NCBI GenBank assembly: GCA_030606505.1
Contig: JAUWGI010000023.1
Span: 1 to 8,280, forward strand
Length of the DNA stretch: 8,280 nt
Direction: 5' to 3'
Source: Deltaproteobacteria bacterium
Lineage (GTDB): Bacteria > Chloroflexota > Dehalococcoidia > Dehalococcoidales > BS750m-G39
Part shown: positions 1 through 6,407 of the stretch, piece by piece
Layout of the letters: the number at the start of each line of letters is the position of its first letter
Numbering within the stretch: position 1 is the first letter of the stretch
The notes under the pieces: generated by a model
What the model saw: only the letters and a program-made list of their open reading frames with translations
Databases searched by the model: none
Told to the model about the DNA's origin: nothing
Made by a program: the position numbers and the translations under genes

Positions 1-27
1 CGGGGATTTATATCGGCTTTGGCTATG

Positions 28-36
28 TGCTATACT
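28..36 (+). promoter_or_regulatory. possible extended -10 promoter upstream of the tsaC-like gene
   Basis: The nonamer TGCTATACT is a full extended -10 element (TG-N-TATACT, one mismatch to TATAAT). The place for a -35 box 17 bp upstream (about 8-13) reads TTATAT, which is poor, so the call rests on the extended -10 alone. Transcription would begin near 43, leaving a leader of about 13 nt before the ATG at 56 and no clear Shine-Dalgarno. The same TGCTAT core recurs in the much stronger promoter at 1168-1196. The reading frames through 1-55 are open, so this stretch could instead be the end of an upstream gene. Confidence 0.35.
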
Positions 37-55
37 GTGTTCAAGAGCAAAAGCG

Positions 56-700
56 ATGGGAAACAAGCTGGCTGCCTCTATCCAGCAGCAGGTAGAGCAG
101 GCTATAACCACCCTTAAAAAGGGAGGCATCGTTGCCTGTCCCACCGATACCGTCTACGGAGTGGTCGCCGCCATCAATATCGAGCGGGCGGTGGCCAGGG
201 TCTACCAGATAAAGGGGCGGCCGCATAGCCGGGCATTTCCCATATTGCTGGCCGATAAATCCCAGATAGCCGAGGTTGCTAAAGTAGTGCCGCCGCTTGC
301 CTGGCGCCTGGCCGATAAGTTTTGGCCCGGTGCCCTGACCATAGTGCTGCTCAAGTCTGAATCCATCCCCGATATTGTCACCGGCGGGGGTAAAACCATC
401 GCCGTACGTATTGCCGACCACCCCGTCCCTATTGCCCTTGTCCGGGAGCTGGGGGTTCCCATTGTCGGCACCAGCGCCAATCTCAGCGGAAGCCCGAGCG
501 CCCTGACCGCCGAAGAAGCCCGTGACCAGCTGGGCGAGTGGGTAGACATGATTATAGATGGCGGCCGTTGCCCCGGCGGCAGGGAATCGACCATCGTTGA
601 TTTGACCGGGGAGACACCCCTGATTCTGCGCCAAGGCGCTATACCACTAGAAGAAATAAAGCAACTATGCCCGAATCTTGAATCAGCTCGGGGAGGATAA
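56..700 (+). CDS. tsaC: L-threonylcarbamoyladenylate synthase, YrdC domain (TsaC/Sua5/YwlC family)
   Basis: A cytosolic enzyme that makes threonylcarbamoyl-AMP from threonine, bicarbonate and ATP, the first step of the t6A37 modification of ANN-decoding tRNAs. The 214 residues are a single YrdC fold. PTDTVYG is at residues 29-35, KGRP at 54-57, WPGALTIVL at 90-98, TSANLSG at 139-145 and RESTIVD at 176-182. The K-x-R (K54, R56) and S-x-N (S140, N142) nucleotide-binding residues are present. At about 214 residues it lacks the extra C-terminal Sua5 domain of the long (about 340 residue) form. ATG 56 is the only ATG/GTG/TTG available upstream of the domain in this frame, although its Shine-Dalgarno is poor. 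The stop lies one base before rpiB, so the two are surely co-transcribed; a sua5-rpiB neighbourhood is also known in Firmicutes (ywlC...ywlF). A YciO-type paralogue of unproven activity cannot be excluded. Confidence 0.93.
   Translation: MGNKLAASIQQQVEQAITTLKKGGIVACPTDTVYGVVAAINIERAVARVYQIKGRPHSRAFPILLADKSQIAEVAKVVPPLAWRLADKFWPGALTIVLLKSESIPDIVTGGGKTIAVRIADHPVPIALVRELGVPIVGTSANLSGSPSALTAEEARDQLGEWVDMIIDGGRCPGGRESTIVDLTGETPLILRQGAIPLEEIKQLCPNLESARGG
690..696 (+). promoter_or_regulatory. rpiB ribosome binding site inside the end of the tsaC gene
   Basis: GGGGAGG ends five bases before the ATG at 702. It settles the rpiB start in favour of ATG 702 over an in-frame TTG at 678, which would add eight non-conserved residues and has no such site. 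Because the site lies within the last codons of the upstream gene, the two are probably translationally coupled. Confidence 0.85.
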
Positions 701-701
701 A

Positions 702-1142
702 ATGCGTATAGCTATTGGCTCTGACCACAGAGGGGTAGAACTGAAACAATCAATTATCAACCTGATCCAAGAAACGGGGCATAGCTACGAGGACTTCGGC
801 AGTTATAACACTGAGTCTGTAGACTACCCCGATTTTGCCCTGCATGTGGCGGAGGGGGTGGCCGGGGGCAATTTCGAATGCGGCATCCTGATCTGTGATA
901 CCGGCATCGGTATGTGCATCGCCGCCAATAAGGTTAAGGGAATCAGAGCTGCCCCGTGCTACACTACCTTCAATGCCCGCCGCGCCCGCCAGCATAACGA
1001 TGCCAACATCCTGTGCCTGGGGGCAGGAGAGGAACAGTTGCAGGACCCGGTATCGGAAATCCTTGACGCCTTCCTTACCACTGAGTTCGAGGGGGGAAGG
1101 CACCAGCGCCGCATAGACAAGATAAAGGCCATGGAGGGCTGA
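702..1142 (+). CDS. rpiB: ribose-5-phosphate isomerase B (RpiB/LacAB family)
   Basis: Interconverts ribose 5-phosphate and ribulose 5-phosphate in the non-oxidative pentose phosphate pathway. From ATG 702 the product is 146 residues, the usual family length. Visible family marks are IGSDHRG at residues 5-11 (D8, H9 bind substrate), YPDFA at 42-46, CDTGIGMCIAANK at 65-77, HND at 98-100 and the EGGRHQRR tail. C65 aligns with the catalytic Cys66 of E. coli RpiB and H98 with His99, so this is the cysteine-type enzyme rather than the glutamate type of actinobacteria. The usual CGTG is CDTG here, a small deviation next to the active site. The gene follows tsaC by one base. No T-tract terminator lies directly behind it, so read-through may enter the ilv leader and be stopped at the attenuator terminator (1279-1304). 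Start ATG 702 was chosen over TTG 678 on the Shine-Dalgarno. Confidence 0.96.
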   Translation: MRIAIGSDHRGVELKQSIINLIQETGHSYEDFGSYNTESVDYPDFALHVAEGVAGGNFECGILICDTGIGMCIAANKVKGIRAAPCYTTFNARRARQHNDANILCLGAGEEQLQDPVSEILDAFLTTEFEGGRHQRRIDKIKAMEG

Positions 1143-1167
1143 AGAGATACCTCTAAGGAGAGGGAAG

Positions 1168-1196
1168 TTGACAATAAATAGGAACTATGCTATCTT
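1168..1196 (+). promoter_or_regulatory. strong sigma-70 type promoter of the ilv-leu operon
   Basis: A perfect TTGACA at 1168-1173 is followed by a 17-bp spacer and TATCTT at 1191-1196, preceded by the extended -10 dinucleotide (TG at 1188-1189). Transcription should begin near 1202-1205. It is the best promoter-like sequence in the window and sits 25 bases after the rpiB stop. It is placed exactly so that the leader ORF and attenuator are transcribed at the head of the operon. Confidence 0.85.
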
Positions 1197-1204
1197 ATCT
1201 TGTA

Positions 1205-1258
1205 ATGAACGCGCTAAATGTCATTTTGGTACTTATTGTTATGAAACAAGGCCCGTGA
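1205..1258 (+). CDS. ilvL: ilv-leu operon leader peptide (attenuation peptide, 17 aa)
   Basis: The ORF encodes MNALNVILVLIVMKQGP. Residues 4-12 are LNVILVLIV, so eight of nine consecutive codons are Leu, Val or Ile, the three end products of the operon behind it. This is the signature of a peptide whose translation senses charged tRNA(Leu/Val/Ile), as in E. coli ilvL/ilvB leaders. No protein function is expected. No Shine-Dalgarno lies at the usual distance, and ATG 1205 falls at or within about three bases of the predicted transcription start, so leaderless initiation is likely. An in-frame ATG at 1187 would extend it to 23 codons with three more Leu/Val residues. That ATG lies between the promoter's -35 and -10 elements and would be translated only on read-through mRNA. 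The stop codon UGA (1256-1258) falls in the loop of the 1:2 hairpin. Confidence 0.85.
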   Translation: MNALNVILVLIVMKQGP

Positions 1259-1297
1259 GTGGGGCTTCGTCACAACATGCCGTCCCCACGGGACGGC
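1249..1297 (+). promoter_or_regulatory. attenuator: alternative 1:2 and 2:3 RNA pairings
   Basis: Three exclusive pairings are visible. Segment 1 (1249-1254, AGGCCC) pairs with 1262-1267 (GGGCTT, one G-U), with the leader stop codon in its 7-nt loop. Segment 2 (1259-1264, GTGGGG) is exactly complementary to segment 3 (1284-1289, CCCCAC), forming the antiterminator. Segment 3 is also the 5' arm and loop of the terminator (1279-1286 with 1290-1297). The inferred logic follows the E. coli trp model. A ribosome stalled on the Leu/Val/Ile codons masks segment 1, frees segment 2 to pair with 3, and transcription continues. A ribosome reaching the stop masks 1 and 2 and the terminator forms. A second competing pairing, 1252-1257 (CCCGTG) with 1287-1292 (CACGGG), also exists. 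Confidence 0.8.
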
Positions 1298-1304
1298 TTT
1301 TTTT
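1279..1304 (+). terminator. intrinsic terminator of the ilv leader (attenuator terminator)
   Basis: A perfect 8-bp G+C-rich stem, GCCGTCCC / GGGACGGC, closes a 3-nt loop (CAC) and runs directly into seven T residues (1298-1304). It lies between the operon promoter and the ilvD start, 20 nt before the ATG, so it must act as a regulated stop for operon transcription. It may also terminate read-through from rpiB. Confidence 0.93.
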
Positions 1305-1324
1305 ATATAATAAGGAAATAGAGT

Positions 1325-2992
1325 ATGAAAAGTGATACTGTTAAACGAGGTCTAGAGCGTGCTCCGCACCGGGCCCTGCTGCACGCCCTGGGCTGGAGTC
1401 GGGCTGACATCGATAAGCCATTTATCGGGGTCATCAACAGCTTTACCGAGATTGTCCCCGGGCATATGCACCTGCCCCAGATTGCCCAGGCAGTAAAAGC
1501 CGGGGTGTGGAGCGGGGGAGGCGTTCCCTTTGAGGCCAATACTATTGCCGTCTGCGATGGCATTGCCATGAACCACCCGGGTATGAAATACAGCCTCCCC
1601 AGCCGGGAGCTAATCGCCGATTCGGTGGAGATAATGGCTGAGGCCCACGCCTTCGACGCCCTGGTCTTTATCCCCAACTGCGACAAGATAATCCCCGGGA
1701 TGCTGATGGCGGCGGTGAGACTGAACCTGCCGGCTATCTTCATCAGCGGCGGCCCAATGCTGGCCGGGCGCCGGGAGGTCAACGGCCAAGAGGAAAGGGT
1801 TGATGTTAACACCATCTTTGAGGCAGTGGGCCAGGTAGCCGCTGGTAAGATGAAACCAGAGGAGCTGGAGGAGCTGGAGGAGTTGGCCTGCCCCGGCTGT
1901 GGCAGTTGCTCGGGGATGTTCACCGCCAACACCATGAACTGCCTGACCGAAGCCCTGGGCATGGGGCTGGCCGGCAACGGCACCATCCCGGCGGTAGATG
2001 CCCGGCGGCTTGAGTTAGCTAAAAGTGCCGGACAACAGGTGATGAGGTTGCTGGCCGAGAACATACGCCCCAGGGATATTATTACCAGGGAGGCGGTTGA
2101 TAACGCCTTCGCCGTTGATATGGCACTGGGGGGCAGCACCAATTCCGTCCTGCACCTCATGGCCATAGCCCACGAGGCCGGGGTCGATTTCCCGCTGGCT
2201 ATGGTGAACGAGATAAGCCAGCGCACCCCTCACCTGACCAAGATGAGGCCGGCCGGTGACTATCACCTTGAGGATTTAGACCGTGCCGGCGGCATACCGG
2301 CCGTGATGAAGGAACTAAAAACGCTATTAAACCTGAAGGTAAAAACGGTTTCGGGGAAAGCGCTGGCCGAGGTTATCGCCGAAAGCCGAAACAACAATCA
2401 AGAGGTTATCCGCCCGGTGGCTAAAGCTCATTCCGCTACCGGCGGCCTTGCCATCCTTTTCGGCAACCTAGCGCCGGAGGGAGGGGTGGTCAAAAGGGCG
2501 GCTGTAGCTCCGGAGATGATGTCTCACCGGGGAGCGGCCCGGGTCTTCGACTCCGAAGAGGACGCCACCAAGGCCATTATGAATAAAAAAATAAAGGCGG
2601 GAGAGATAGTGGTCATCCGCTACGAGGGTCCCAAGGGGGGGCCGGGGATGAGGGAGATGCTCACCCCGACCTCGCTGCTCAGCGGCATGGGCATGGATAA
2701 AGAGGTGGCCCTTATCACCGACGGGCGTTTCTCGGGGGCCACCCGGGGGGCAGCCATCGGCCATGTCTCCCCCGAAGCCGCCAACCGGGGACCTATCGCC
2801 GCTTTAAGGGACGGGGATATAATCAAAATTGATATTGATAACTATAAGCTCGATGTCGAGCTTTCTGATAAAGAGATATCTGAGCGCCTGGCAAAACTGG
2901 CCGAGTTTGAGCCTAAATTCAAGACGGGCTACCTCCAGCGCTATGCTGAGAAGGTAACCTCAGCCAGCACCGGCGCCGTGTTTACTAGATAG
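1325..2992 (+). CDS. ilvD: dihydroxy-acid dehydratase
   Basis: Dehydrates 2,3-dihydroxy-isovalerate and 2,3-dihydroxy-3-methylvalerate to the 2-ketoacid precursors of valine/leucine and isoleucine; an iron-sulphur enzyme of the IlvD/Edd family. The 555 residues match the family length. Visible motifs are [11 protein letters not shown] (37-47), VCDGIAM (76-82), [10 protein letters not shown] (117-126), [17 protein letters not shown] (189-205), [19 protein letters not shown] and the [12 protein letters not shown] stretch near the C-terminus. C119 and C195 are the invariant cluster cysteines. C77 replaces the Asp of E. coli IlvD and could be a further ligand (inference). A Shine-Dalgarno AAGGAA (1312-1317) lies seven bases before the ATG. 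It is the first structural gene after the attenuator and its stop overlaps the ilvB ribosome binding site. A short EEL triplication (1859-1885) precedes the second cysteine motif. Confidence 0.98.
   Translation: MKSDTVKRGLERAPHRALLHALGWSRADIDKPFIGVINSFTEIVPGHMHLPQIAQAVKAGVWSGGGVPFEANTIAVCDGIAMNHPGMKYSLPSRELIADSVEIMAEAHAFDALVFIPNCDKIIPGMLMAAVRLNLPAIFISGGPMLAGRREVNGQEERVDVNTIFEAVGQVAAGKMKPEELEELEELACPGCGSCSGMFTANTMNCLTEALGMGLAGNGTIPAVDARRLELAKSAGQQVMRLLAENIRPRDIITREAVDNAFAVDMALGGSTNSVLHLMAIAHEAGVDFPLAMVNEISQRTPHLTKMRPAGDYHLEDLDRAGGIPAVMKELKTLLNLKVKTVSGKALAEVIAESRNNNQEVIRPVAKAHSATGGLAILFGNLAPEGGVVKRAAVAPEMMSHRGAARVFDSEEDATKAIMNKKIKAGEIVVIRYEGPKGGPGMREMLTPTSLLSGMGMDKEVALITDGRFSGATRGAAIGHVSPEAANRGPIAALRDGDIIKIDIDNYKLDVELSDKEISERLAKLAEFEPKFKTGYLQRYAEKVTSASTGAVFTR
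1859..1885 (+). repeat. three tandem 9-bp units within ilvD (EEL x3)
   Basis: GAGGAGCTG is present twice exactly and a third time with one change (GAGGAGTTG), encoding Glu-Glu-Leu three times just before the CPGCGSCSG cluster motif. The reading frame is preserved. The site is a variable-length linker in the family, so a slippage-generated expansion is plausible. Confidence 0.75.
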
Positions 2993-3001
2993 GGGGCCAT
3001 T

Positions 3002-4732
3002 ATGAAGTTGACCGGGTCACAAATGATAGGCGAGAGTCTGGTGAAGGAAGGGGTGGAGGTTATTTTTGGCATACTGGGCGGAGCTCTTCTGCCCCTGTAT
3101 GATGTCCTCCCCCAGTACCCCCAGCTGCGCCATATACTGGTGCGCCACGAGCAGGGGGCGGCCCATGCCGCCGACGGCTACGCCCGGGCTACCGGCAAGG
3201 TCGGCGTGTGCTTCGCCACCTCCGGCCCGGGGGCGACCAACCTGGTAACCGGCATCGCCAACGCCTACCTGGACTCGGTGCCCATAGTGGCCATAACCGG
3301 CCAGGTAGCCCGACCCTTTATCGGCAAGGACGCCTTCCAGGAGGTTGATATCACCGGTATCACCCTGCCCATCACCAAGCATAACTACCTGGTGATGGAC
3401 GCCGCCTCACTGCCCGAGATAGTTAAAGAGGCCTTTCACCTGGCCAGGACGGGGCGGCCGGGGCCGGTGCTTATCGACCTGCCCCGAGATGTCCAGATAG
3501 AGCAGGCGGAGTTTAACTACCCGAGCAAGATTAACCGGCCCAGCTACAAGCCGACCCTGAAAGGGCATCCGGCCCAGATTAAGAAGGCGGCCAAGCTGAT
3601 AAACGAGGCCAGGAAACCGGTGATTATCGCCGGGAGGGGGGTTAATATCTCCAAAGCCTATGCCGAACTGAAAGAGCTGGTGGAGCAGGCCCAGATACCA
3701 TTAATTACCACGCTTCTGGGCATCAGCTGCTTCCCCGAGTCTCACGTTTTGAGCTACGGGATGCTGGGGATGCACGGCATGGCTTACGCCAATATGGCGG
3801 TCGACGCCGCCGACCTGATTATCGCGATCGGGATGAGGTTTGACGACAGGGCTACAGCCAAGGTGAGCGCTTTCGCCCCTCACGCCCAGATTATCCATAT
3901 TGATATCGACCCGGCGGAAATCGGTAAAAACGTGCGCGTTGACGTGCCCATAGTCGGTGATGTGAAGACGGTCCTTAAGGAGCTGAATAAACAGATTGTG
4001 GCCACCAATCATATCGACTGGGTCCGGCAGCTGGATGACTGGCGCCGGGAGCACCCGTCGACGACTATCCGGGACAGCCAGAGCATCCTGCCCCAGTACG
4101 TGGTGCGCCAGATTTATGAGGTGACCAACGGTGAGGCGATTATCGTCACCGGGGTGGGGCAGCACCAGATGTGGGCGGCCCAGCACTACTGGTACGATAA
4201 ACCCAATACCTTTATATCGTCGGGCGGGCTGGGCACGATGGGCTTTGGCCTGCCGGCGGCTATCGGGGCTAAAGTGGGTTGCCCCGACAGCACCGTCTGG
4301 TGTATTGACGGCGACGGCAGCTTGCAGATGACGATACAGGAACTGGCCACTATAGCTCAGGAGAAGGTGGCGGTCAAGATAGCCGTTATCCACAACACCT
4401 ACCTGGGAATGGTGAGGCAGTGGCAGGAGATGTTCTACGGCAAGCGCTACGTAGCCACGCCGCTGAGCAGCCCCAACTTCGTCAAGGTTGCCGAAGCCTA
4501 CGGCCTGCCCGGGTTGAGGGTGGAACGTAGAGAAGAGGTGACGCCGGCTATCCAGCAGGCAATGGAGGAGCCGGGACCGTTTCTGATAGACTTTGTCGTC
4601 GAACCGGAGGAGAATGTCTATCCGATGGTGCCGCCGGGGGCGGCTCTAGCCGAAGTCCTCGAGGAACCGAAAAATAAGACCAAGCCTAAAGCGGTCAAGG
4701 ATTCGGCCAAGCTGCCGGTGAGCAATATCTAG
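3002..4732 (+). CDS. ilvB: acetolactate (acetohydroxyacid) synthase large, catalytic subunit
   Basis: A ThDP/FAD enzyme that condenses pyruvate with pyruvate or 2-ketobutyrate, the first common step of Val/Leu/Ile synthesis. Three domains are visible in 576 residues. The N-terminal pyrimidine-binding domain carries the catalytic Glu (E50 in RHEQGAAH) and TSGPGATN at 73-80. The middle FAD/DHS domain spans about 191-340. The C-terminal pyrophosphate-binding domain has GDGS at 437-440 and HNTYLGMVRQWQ at 464-475. N465 is the Mg ligand position, but the preceding residue is His where NN is usual. A103 and P545 stand where Arabidopsis AHAS has Pro197 and Ser653, herbicide-sensitivity positions. 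A Lys-rich tail (about 552-576) exceeds the usual C-terminus. The Shine-Dalgarno AGGGGG (2991-2996) overlaps the ilvD stop. The partner regulatory subunit ilvN follows 21 nt later. Confidence 0.98.
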   Translation: MKLTGSQMIGESLVKEGVEVIFGILGGALLPLYDVLPQYPQLRHILVRHEQGAAHAADGYARATGKVGVCFATSGPGATNLVTGIANAYLDSVPIVAITGQVARPFIGKDAFQEVDITGITLPITKHNYLVMDAASLPEIVKEAFHLARTGRPGPVLIDLPRDVQIEQAEFNYPSKINRPSYKPTLKGHPAQIKKAAKLINEARKPVIIAGRGVNISKAYAELKELVEQAQIPLITTLLGISCFPESHVLSYGMLGMHGMAYANMAVDAADLIIAIGMRFDDRATAKVSAFAPHAQIIHIDIDPAEIGKNVRVDVPIVGDVKTVLKELNKQIVATNHIDWVRQLDDWRREHPSTTIRDSQSILPQYVVRQIYEVTNGEAIIVTGVGQHQMWAAQHYWYDKPNTFISSGGLGTMGFGLPAAIGAKVGCPDSTVWCIDGDGSLQMTIQELATIAQEKVAVKIAVIHNTYLGMVRQWQEMFYGKRYVATPLSSPNFVKVAEAYGLPGLRVERREEVTPAIQQAMEEPGPFLIDFVVEPEENVYPMVPPGAALAEVLEEPKNKTKPKAVKDSAKLPVSNI

Positions 4733-4753
4733 GCCGGGAAGAGAGGTGATATC

Positions 4754-5290
4754 ATGCCCAAGCACATAATAGTCGCCCTGGTAGAGGACAGGCCCGGGGT
4801 GCTCAACCACATGGCCAGTCTTTTCCGCCGGCGAGGCTTCAATATTGAAAGCATTGCCGTGGGACACAGCGAAGTGCCGCATCTATCGCGCATGACCCTG
4901 GTCGTCAACGGGGCCAACACCATGGTGGAACAGGTCCGGAAACAGCTGGATAAGGTGGTGGATGTGGTCAAGGTCTCCGATATCACCAGCGATAAGGTGA
5001 TTACCCGGGAACTGGCGCTGGTTAAAGTGAAAGCAACTTCATCGAGCCGCAGCGAGATTATGCAGGTCGTCGACATCTTCCGGGCTAAAATAGTCGACGT
5101 CGCCGCCGATTCGGTAACCGTCGAGGTCACCGGCGACGAGGCTAAAATCGATTCCCTGCTCAACCTGCTGCGCGGTTTCGGCATCAAGGAACTGGCCCGG
5201 ACGGGGCGTATCGCCTTGACCCGGGGTGAAACCAATCCGCTACCGGTGAAGCAACCGCCCAAGGCCCAAGGGCGGAAACCGACTAAATAA
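4754..5290 (+). CDS. ilvN: acetolactate synthase small, regulatory subunit
   Basis: The ACT-domain subunit that activates IlvB and confers end-product (valine) inhibition. The 178 residues comprise an N-terminal ACT domain (about 4-78) with [36 protein letters not shown] and VVDVVKV, and the C-terminal ALS_ss_C domain (about 84-160). G15 and N30 match valine-site residues Gly14 and Asn29 of E. coli IlvH. Asn11 is replaced by D12, a common variant that does not by itself imply insensitivity. It is longer than IlvH (about 163) by a basic, proline-containing tail, [13 protein letters not shown]. Its ribosome binding site GAGGTGAT (4743-4750) matches the extended 16S anti-Shine-Dalgarno, which is stronger than that of most neighbours and may help balance the subunits. 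ilvC begins 15 nt after the stop. Confidence 0.97.
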   Translation: MPKHIIVALVEDRPGVLNHMASLFRRRGFNIESIAVGHSEVPHLSRMTLVVNGANTMVEQVRKQLDKVVDVVKVSDITSDKVITRELALVKVKATSSSRSEIMQVVDIFRAKIVDVAADSVTVEVTGDEAKIDSLLNLLRGFGIKELARTGRIALTRGETNPLPVKQPPKAQGRKPTK

Positions 5291-5304
5291 TAAGGAGTCT
5301 GACG

Positions 5305-6300
5305 ATGGCGAAAATATATTATGATAAAGACTGTAATTTGAAGCTACTTGAAGGCAAAACAGTGGGTATTGTCGGCTACGGCAGCCAGGGGCATGCCCAC
5401 GCCCAGAACCTGAGGGACAGCGGCTGCCAGGTGATAGTGGGCGAAGCCAAGGGAACGCCGGGCTGGAAGAGCGCTAAAGGCGCCGGCTTTAAGGTGCTGA
5501 CCGCCGCCGAGGTGGCTAAAGAAGCCGATATCATCGTGATGCTGGCTCCGGATAACCTGCACCGCGATATATACTACGGGGCCATCGAAAAGGGGCTGGC
5601 CAAGGGCAAGATGCTGATGTTCGCCCACGGCTTTAATATCCACTACGGGCAGGTGGTACCACCGGATAACATCGATGTCGCCATGATAGCCCCCAAGTGC
5701 CCCGGCCATATACTGAGGCAACTCTACACCGAGGGCGCCGGGCCACCAGCCATAGTAGCCGTGCACCAGGATACCTCGGGCAACGCCCTGGCCATCGCCC
5801 TGGCCTACGCCAAGGGTATCGGCTGTGGGCGGGCGGGGGTAATTGAGACAACCTTCGCCGAGGAGACCGAGACCGACCTATTTGGTGAGCAGACGGTGCT
5901 CTGTGGTGGGATTTCTTCCCTGATAAAGGCCGGGTTTGAGACCCTGGTGGAGGCGGGCTACCAGCCGGAGATAGCCTACTTTGAGGTCTGCAACGAGCTC
6001 AAGCTCATCACTGACCTGATTTACCAGGGGGGCTTGAGCTATATGCGCTATTCGGTTAGCGATACCGCCGAGTACGGTGACTACACGCGGGGGCCAAGAG
6101 TCATTGATGAAATGGTCAAGGAAGAGATGATGAACATCCTGGGCGAGATTCAGGACGGCAGCTTTGCTAAAGAATGGATACTGGAAAACCAGGCCGGGCG
6201 CCCGGTGTATAACGCCTTAAAGAGGATGGACGAGGAGCACCCATTAGAACTGGTGGGCCGAGAACTGAGAGAGATGATGCCCTGGCTCAAGAAGAAATAA
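5305..6300 (+). CDS. ilvC: ketol-acid reductoisomerase (class I), probable NADH-type cofactor loop
   Basis: Converts 2-acetolactate or 2-aceto-2-hydroxybutyrate to the dihydroxy acids by Mg-dependent alkyl migration and reduction. The 331 residues fit the short class I enzyme. The Rossmann motif [13 protein letters not shown] is at 24-36. Catalytic residues seen are H108 (FAHGF), K131, D191 and E195 ([10 protein letters not shown]), E227, E231 and S252 ([11 protein letters not shown]). The cofactor-specificity loop 46-54 reads GEAKGTPGW where NADPH enzymes typically have GLRxGSxSW. The Arg and both Ser residues that hold the 2'-phosphate are gone, and a Glu sits at the end of beta-2, the classical sign of NAD(H) use. 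The normally PKGPGH lysine motif is PKCPGH. The Shine-Dalgarno AAGGAG (5292-5297) stands seven bases from ATG. The cofactor preference is inferred from sequence; the enzyme identity is certain. Confidence 0.98.
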   Translation: MAKIYYDKDCNLKLLEGKTVGIVGYGSQGHAHAQNLRDSGCQVIVGEAKGTPGWKSAKGAGFKVLTAAEVAKEADIIVMLAPDNLHRDIYYGAIEKGLAKGKMLMFAHGFNIHYGQVVPPDNIDVAMIAPKCPGHILRQLYTEGAGPPAIVAVHQDTSGNALAIALAYAKGIGCGRAGVIETTFAEETETDLFGEQTVLCGGISSLIKAGFETLVEAGYQPEIAYFEVCNELKLITDLIYQGGLSYMRYSVSDTAEYGDYTRGPRVIDEMVKEEMMNILGEIQDGSFAKEWILENQAGRPVYNALKRMDEEHPLELVGRELREMMPWLKKK

Positions 6301-6316
6301 AGGGGCAGGAGAGTTT

Positions 6317-6335
6317 AGAGAGGCAAAACCTCTTT
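6317..6335. other. small hairpin in the ilvC-leuA gap
   Basis: AGAGAGG (6317-6323) pairs with CCTCTTT (6329-6335), one pair being G-U, around the loop CAAAA. No T-run of terminator quality follows. It lies 17 nt after the ilvC stop and is the first of three hairpins in the gap. Alone it would be weak. Confidence 0.45.
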
Positions 6336-6346
6336 AATTATAGAGA

Positions 6347-6375
6347 GTATAAGAGGGGCGAAGTCCCTCTTATAC
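6347..6375. repeat. perfect 11-bp inverted repeat (hairpin 2) in the ilvC-leuA gap
   Basis: GTATAAGAGGG (6347-6357) and CCCTCTTATAC (6365-6375) are exact complements around GCGAAGT. The inner G-U and C-G pairs could extend it to 13 bp with a GAA triloop. It is followed by AACATTCC, not by T residues, so it is not an intrinsic terminator on the plus strand. It could be a processing or mRNA-stabilising stem behind ilvC, or part of a dispersed palindromic repeat with the next hairpin. Confidence 0.8.
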
Positions 6376-6381
6376 AACATT

Positions 6382-6407
6382 CCCCCTTCCCTTACAAGGG
6401 AAGGGGG
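6382..6407. repeat. perfect 12-bp inverted repeat (hairpin 3), REP/MITE-like
   Basis: CCCCCTTCCCTT (6382-6393) and AAGGGAAGGGGG (6396-6407) are exact complements separated by only AC. The purine/pyrimidine-pure arms and the following GTCAGGGGGATGGG resemble dispersed intergenic palindromes common in many bacterial genomes. This resemblance is from memory of the pattern, not from a search. No T-tract follows, so termination is unlikely. Confidence 0.75.

Noticed and set aside
1..95. Possible 3' end of an upstream membrane-protein gene in frame 3 (reads IYIGFGYVLYCVQEQKRW, stop at 93-95).
   Set aside because: Only about 30 codons are visible, frames 1 and 2 are also open across 1-55, and there is no recognisable family. 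It would overlap the tsaC-like gene by 40 nt.
678..701. TTG at 678 as an earlier start for rpiB.
   Set aside because: It adds eight non-conserved residues and has no ribosome binding site, whereas GGGGAGG stands five bases before ATG 702 and RpiB proteins start at the MRIAIGSDH equivalent.
1143..1163. Short inverted repeats after rpiB (AGAG/CTCT and CCTCT/AGAGG) as the rpiB terminator.
   Set aside because: Stems of only 4-5 bp with no T-tract; any termination more likely occurs at 1279-1304.
1143..1324. T-box or other riboswitch controlling ilvD.
   Set aside because: The leader RNA is only about 120 nt and no T-box consensus or specifier stem is seen; the BCAA-rich ORF and nested pairings explain the region fully.
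1303..2226. Long minus-strand ORF (307 codons) opposite ilvD.
   Set aside because: A shadow of codon bias in ilvD: no ribosome binding site, low-complexity Ser/Ala/Pro composition, no recognisable domain.
3701..4393. Long minus-strand ORF (230 codons) opposite ilvB.
   Set aside because: Mirror of the ilvB coding sequence with no domain and no start context; ilvB is unambiguous.
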